Assembly: GCF_036711975.1 (NCBI RefSeq)
Contig: NC_091976.1
Coordinates: 28,706,001 to 28,770,000, forward strand
Direction of reading: 5' to 3'
Source of the DNA: Onthophagus taurus
Taxonomy: Eukaryota > Arthropoda > Insecta > Coleoptera > Scarabaeidae
Length of the DNA: 64,000 nucleotides
A program made the position numbers and the translations under genes. Under the pieces are notes generated by a model, which was given only the letters and a program-made list of their open reading frames with translations, did not search any database and was not told the origin of the DNA. Below are positions 59,955 through 64,000 of this stretch, in pieces (positions within the stretch are counted from its first letter, which is position 1; each line of letters begins with the position of its first letter).

Positions 59955-62488
59955 CTGTACTTTCCTTAACTCTTATATGTTTACTCTTGGTATTTACACA
60001 AAGAATGCGTGTTTTTCGTAGTATTTCTCAAAAGTAATTTGTTATGTCAATTGTGCAGAAAACAGAACATATACATATACATGTGGGTGTAGAAAAAAGG
60101 TTTTTTGTGTTATATTACCTCACAGTACTTTACCATATTACGACTTAACGTAAAAATAAATTTATAATTAAAAAAAAAAAAAACGCCGTTACCGAGGCGC
60201 GAACTCGGGGCATCCAGTCTGTAACTAGCGCCTTAACTAGCTCAGCTGCCGGACCTGTTGCCACGAGCGTAAAACCAATAGGGTTGACTAGACGCACTTC
60301 ACGAAACTTAAAATTTCAAAATTTTTAAAATTTATTTTCTCCAAAATGACTAGGCGTCTAATAATAGTACTTCACCAATAAGGTTTAAATATAATTTCCT
60401 ACCCTTACACCAAATTTTTTCAAAATCGGAGGGTCACACGTCTGGTGGTCCCCTTGTCAATCAAGTTTACGATTTATATTTATTAAATTATTTGTAAATT
60501 CCAAACTTGGAGTTTTGCATCTGCCTTAATAACGATTTTGCATCATGTTCTATAAGTTTTCAATTTCTACAGATTACGAATGTTATCGATGTAACTTATC
60601 AGACGGGAGCCATTGAAAATAATTTGTTAGAAGAGACGGCAAATGAAGCACCAACTAAAGAAGACAAAGATAGAAAATGGCGAAAAAGAGATTTTAGTTT
60701 TGAATTAGTTGAATACAATTTAGAAGAAGATCCTGTTCACGAACATTTTTCACACTGTAATTTAGCAGTAGCTGTTTTCTTAACATCCCTTAGGCCTGTT
60801 GCTGAAACTATACCTTACCAGTCAAATTATCCAAAGGAACAGAATTCTTAACCTTACAAAAGAAAAGTTTTTTATTGGTATAAATCAGTTCATGGACTAT
60901 CATAAGATACTTTCTTGGAAGTGTTACTGATCATCTAGCAATGATCTAGGAATTCTATGTCCTGGGATAGATTTGATATGATTTTATCAAATTTGCATTG
61001 CAACAAAAATCACAATTTGACTCTTACTAATAGATAAACGAAATCTTTGAGACGTTATATTTCGGTACGTCCGTAGATGAGTCAATGATAGCATTCAAAG
61101 GTCGATTATTGATCAAACAATACAACCCCATGAAACCCATCAAAAGGGGTTATAAGGTATGGGCACTTGCTGGCCACAAAGGTTATATTTTGCGAGTCGA
61201 TGTGTGACAAGGGAGAAATGGAGCTACGAATGAAGAATGGAAGGACTATGGGTTGGGAGAAAAAGTTGTGTTATCTCTGACCAAAAAGGAATGGGGCAAA
61301 AAAAGAGTGATCTACTTCGACAATCACAAATACGTAGGAAAACCAAATATTCTATACCACGTGATATTGGTCTTTCTAATATAGAATCACACTCATTCCA
61401 CAATCTAGATCTCATTCCAAATGTAGCATATGTCATGTTAAAAACTGTATGGCAAAAGTTTATTAATTATTGACATATATAACATTATTGATAACATATA
61501 GCAAATATAATTAATACTTATTATAATAATTTTTTATTAATTATTTTAGATAATGAAAAACCCACCATAGAATTATGTTCAGATCCACCACCTTATTTAA
61601 CATTCGATAAATCCGGTGCAAACATAACTTGGGATGAACCAAACATTTTCGACAACTCAAGAAATGTTCGAGTCGAGAAATCCCATGATTTTGGTTTCTT
61701 CAAAGTTGGAACAACTTCGGTAATTTACAAAGCGATCGATTTATCGAATAACACAAATACATGCGTTTTAAACATCACCGTTGAAGTGGCAGTATGCGAC
61801 CCCCTTCCAAATCCATTGTTTGGACAATCAAGTTGTACAACTGGCGATAATAAAATGCAATGCGTTATCACTTGCCAAGAAGGATATGCTTTACCAATAC
61901 CATTACAAAGCGAAAGTATCGATTACGGGGATGTTCAATACGTTTGCAACGAAGATAACCCACCGTGGATGGAAAATAAGATTTTTCCTGAATGCACGAG
62001 TAAATTAAAAAAATTAATTAAATTAATTAATTAATAAAAAAAAATCTTTTTAGTAACCGAAATTCCATTGGAATTAATTGATAACGTAACAATTCATATC
62101 GAATCGAAAGAAATCGAAGCAATTTGTTCGGATAACAAAAAATTAAGCGAATTAAATAAAAACGTTGCCGTCGATTTAGAAAAATCCCTTAAAGAAGCTT
62201 GTAACGACATCGATTGTTTCGTTAAAACCGAATCTGAATGCGAAGAGGTTTCGGAAAAAATTAAAAGGCAAACTCAAGAGACCCAAAAAAGAAAGAAGCC
62301 GAAAAGGATTAAAGTCAAATTGCGATTAAACGCGAAAAATAAACCCAATAAAAGGAAGAAATTAAAAAGGATTCGAGATGATTTAAAAAATATTGAATCG
62401 TTGAATGGTAATCCTGTTATTGCTATTAGATTTGAAGCTGGAACTATTATTTGTCCCGATGGGTGTGTTGTAAGAAAACAAAAATGTG
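53515..62488 (+). CDS. SVEP1-like vWA/EGF/Sushi/HYR extracellular protein (5' part)
   Basis: Exons: 53515-54277, 54336-54512, 54572-54901, 54952-55161, 55218-55667, 61550-61999 and 62054-62488. All are GT-AG, all in phase 1, encoding 938 residues before a donor (GTAAGA) at 62489, so the gene continues past the window. SVEP1 is a secreted matrix and cell-adhesion protein. Order seen: signal peptide (IILFGLFCVQYSLVFG); vWA domain with MIDAS DASSS and TGG-like SGGDT, LFLITDG; Cys-rich EGF-like segments (CTCGTSTGHYSCICKPGFFG, CKCKSGFQP); three Sushi modules (CEKLAAPEHGYF, CEALQTPLHGN, CNKLPKIPFGK); two HYR domains (KPVLICPENI..GTTIVTY, KPTIELC..GTTSVIY); a fourth Sushi module (CDPLPNPLFGQ); and a basic coiled segment. 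This matches the vertebrate SVEP1 order. Uniform phase-1 introns between modules fit exon shuffling. Intron 5 (5.9 kb) is transposon-filled. Confidence 0.92.
55731..56710. mobile_element. Fold-back element, 980 bp
   Basis: TACAGGGTTGTCTCAGCGAG at the left is mirrored by CTCGCTGAGACACCTGTA at the right. The arms extend at least 200 bases (CCGGTCATTAGACGTTTCTG / CAGAAACGTCTAATGACCGG; CACTTCCGGTTATACCGGAA / TTCCGGTATAACCGGAAGTG). No intact ORF. Its ends resemble those of the elements at 24264-25825. Confidence 0.88.
56765..58440. repeat. Purine-rich repeat blocks of about 460-640 bp
   Basis: The marker GGAAGGGTCTAGATGGAGAA recurs near 56820, 57047, 57506 and 58140. AAAGTGATTAAACGA and TTACAAATATGCTGGTAATA follow in the same order. 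The plus strand is strongly purine-biased, so minus-strand frames look open and Ser/Phe/Leu-rich without being genes. Near 58035 there is one stray unit of the 176-bp satellite family (GAGGTTAGGTTATTCCAAAT). Confidence 0.8.
58655..58739 (+). other. tRNA-like sequence followed by a T run
   Basis: AGCTGAGCTAGTTAAGGCGC resembles a D-arm/A-box. CCGAG-TTCGCGC-CTCGG (58701-58717) forms a perfect T-arm with a B-box-like loop, and a run of T follows (58726-58739) as in Pol III terminators. No good anticodon or acceptor stem forms, so it is tRNA-derived (SINE-like) and not a tRNA gene. The mirrored copy is at 60171-60254 on the minus strand. Confidence 0.55.
59058..59618 (-). pseudogene. Transposase C-terminal fragment inside the fold-back
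   Basis: Reads LLSPKFDSWGGQTNPSLYDD, IPARCTPLCQPCDVYFYRQV, KIHSLVHHQLSASVFNNMLR, YAWFASKL and a Cys-rich end (CSCKN, CAVCYENLCFQCF). The QP.DVYFYRQ signature and following blocks match a multi-copy transposase-type family in insects and cnidarians with a DDE-like core. The N-terminal part is missing. A mirrored copy lies on the plus strand at 59555-59851. Confidence 0.7.
60575..61350 (+). pseudogene. piggyBac transposase remnant
   Basis: The plus strand carries VAETIPYQSN (N-terminal block). After degraded text it reads VDESMIAFKGRLLIKQYNPM, KPIKRGYKVWALAGHKGYIL and GLGEKVVLSLTKKEWGKKR. These contain the DE.M.AFKGR and KP...G.K.W catalytic blocks of PGBD transposases. Frame shifts and stops separate the blocks. 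It lies in SVEP1 intron 5. Confidence 0.82.
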
Positions 62489-62557
62489 GTAAGAAATTAA
62501 ATATAGTAAAACAAGTTGCTCTATTCTATGTTTATAGATAAACTCGGGGTATTCCCC

Positions 62558-62615
62558 GAGAACTAGGACTATACCTAGAACTAGAATTATTTGCGTTTAG
62601 ACTTTAGAAGGGTTT
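62558..62615. repeat. CTAG-rich element fragment, copy 5
   Basis: GAACTAGGACTATACCTAGA, ACTAGAATTATTTGCGTTTA and GACT are a short match to the family at 6750-7170, at the edge of the following array. Confidence 0.45.
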
Positions 62616-62619
62616 AGAC

Positions 62620-64000
62620 TTTCCTTAGCAGTATTTAGTTTTCTGCAAGCAGTATCTATCCTTTCCTGTTGGAATCTAGTCCATTACTAACAGTATATAG
62701 TCTTCCAGTAGCAGTATTTAGTGTTGTGCAAGCAATATTTAGTATTTTATAAGAAGTATCTAGTCTTCCATTTGCGGAATTTAATCATCTACAAGCAATA
62801 TTTCATATTCTGCATGTATTAAATAAGCTTGTATTACAAGTGTGTGTGATTGATTTTCAATTATCAGTACCTAATCTTCTTTCACTAGTATTTTGCGCCC
62901 CGCAAGCAGTATCTTGTTCTATTGAAGCAATATCTAGTCTTCTACAAGCAATATTTAGTCATTTACAACCTGTATCTAACCTTCTGTATGTATTAAGTTG
63001 TCTTGTATTACAAGTGTTGTGTCTGGTCTTCCATTAGCAATACCTAGTCTTTTTCCAGAAGTAGGTAGCCTTCTGCAAGACAGGTCTAGACTTTCCTTAG
63101 CAGTATATAGTTTTCTGCAAGCAGTATCTATCCTTTCCTGTTGGAATCTAGTCCATTACTAACAGTATCTAGTCTTCCAGTAGCAGTATTTAGTGTTGTG
63201 TAAGCAGTATTTAGTATTTTATAAGAAGTATCTAGTCTTCCATTTGCGGAATTTAATCATCTACAAGCAATATTTCATATTCTGCATGTATTAAATAAGC
63301 TTGTATTACAACTGTGTGTGATTGATTTTCAATTATCAGTACCTAATCTTCTTTCACTAGTATTTTGCGCCCCGCAAGCAGTATCTTGTTCTATTGTAGC
63401 AATATCTAGTCTTCTACAAGCAATATTTAGTCATTTACAACCAGTATCTAACTTTCTGTATGTATTGTCTTGTATTACATGTGTTGTGTCTGGTCTTCCA
63501 TTAGCAATACCTAGTCTTTTTCCAGAAGTAGGTAGCCTTCTACAAGAAAGGTCTAGACTTCCCTTAGCATTATTTAGTTTTCTGCAAGCAGTATCTATCC
63601 TTTCCTGTTGGAATCTAGTCCATTACTAACAGTATCTAGTCTTCCAGTAGCAGTATTTAGTGTTGTGCAAGCAGTATTTAATATTTTATATGAAGTATCT
63701 AGTCTTCCATTTGCGGAATTTAATCATCTACAAGCAATATTTAACTTTCTACATGTATTAAATAGTCTTGTATTACAAGTGTTGTGACTGATTTTCAATT
63801 ATCAGTATGTAATCTGCTTCCACTAGTATTTTGCGCGCTGCAAGCAGTATCTTGTTCTATTATAGCAATATCTAGTCTCCTACAAACAATATTTACAACC
63901 AGTATCTAACCTTCTGTATGTATTAAATTGTCTTGTATTACAAGTATTGTGTCTGGTCTTCCATTAGCAATACCTAGCCTTTCTCCTGACGTAGATAGCC
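62620..64000. repeat. Minisatellite array, inverse of the IDS-intron array
   Basis: Variants of AGCAGTATTTAGTTTTCTGC and CAGTATCTAGTCTTCCAGTA fill the stretch, with a larger unit of about 480 bp (TGTGATTGATTTTCAATTAT near 62845 and 63325). The base motif is the reverse complement of that at 35645-37135. It continues past the window end and probably lies in intron 7 of the SVEP1-like gene. Confidence 0.9.

Larger units (their letters stand above)
58453..60456. mobile_element. Large near-perfect fold-back transposon, 902-bp arms
   Basis: The ends are CAAGGGGACCACCAGACGTG and its inverse. Arms 58453-59354 and 59555-60456 are almost identical; I found two substitutions by eye. The spacer is about 200 bp. 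Each arm contains an (AT)n microsatellite, a tRNA-like patch and the C-terminal coding part of a transposase. The flanks join as in the uninterrupted paralog near 57905, implying a 3-base TCA target duplication. Confidence 0.92.

Noticed and set aside
62840-63629. Two related open frames in the terminal array.
   Set aside because: They recur at the array's 480-bp period and read through the minisatellite; not genes.

Overview
This is an AT-rich animal genomic window, almost certainly from an insect and most likely a beetle. The species call is an inference from insect-type protein sequences, short GT-AG introns and the mix of copia, hAT, piggyBac, mariner and MITE relics. There is no bacterial or viral gene organisation. 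I see seven genuine protein-coding genes, six of them recognisable. Between and inside them lie nested transposon remains, fold-back elements and eight tandem-repeat arrays.

Layout: (1) 2-202, the last codons of brain tumor (brat, TRIM-NHL), followed by about 15 kb without recognisable coding sequence (possible long 3' UTR plus four tandem-repeat fields). (2) 17935-22530 minus, neutral sphingomyelinase (SMPD2-like), 4 coding exons including a 32-bp first exon. Its introns hold a MITE and a dead transposon ORF split by a 176-bp satellite. (3) 22962-29832 plus, ANKLE2-like, 4 exons, divergent from SMPD2 across 431 bp. Its 4.3-kb intron 2 is a transposon graveyard. (4) 33630-34357 plus, ALG-2/PDCD6, 4 exons. 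(5) 34750-41294 minus, iduronate-2-sulfatase, 5 exons, tail-to-tail with ALG-2. Its 4.5-kb intron 4 carries a minisatellite and a Gypsy relic. (6) 42448-45891 minus, a decayed copia element into which a complete hAT element (42918-45205) has jumped, leaving a perfect 8-bp target duplication. (7) 46315-47984 minus, an unrecognised secreted protein of 503 residues with one proline. (8) 48605-52995, about 16 copies of a 277-bp satellite. (9) 53515-62488 plus, 7 exons of an SVEP1-like vWA/EGF/Sushi/HYR protein that continues beyond the window. Its intron 5 holds two large fold-back elements and a piggyBac relic. (10) 62620-64000, a minisatellite related in inverse orientation to the one in the IDS intron.

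The intact genes are unrelated housekeeping or extracellular functions (translation repression, sphingolipid hydrolysis, nuclear envelope reassembly, Ca2+ sensing, glycosaminoglycan degradation, cell-surface adhesion). I see no gene cluster acting as one pathway. All multi-exon models were checked for splice dinucleotides and reading phase by hand. The most notable structures are: the near-perfect fold-back at 58453-60456 with its empty-site paralog nearby; the dated hAT-in-copia nesting; satellites of one family in opposite orientations in neighbouring genes; a duplicated SMPD2 tail beside an array; and the proline-poor orphan secreted protein.
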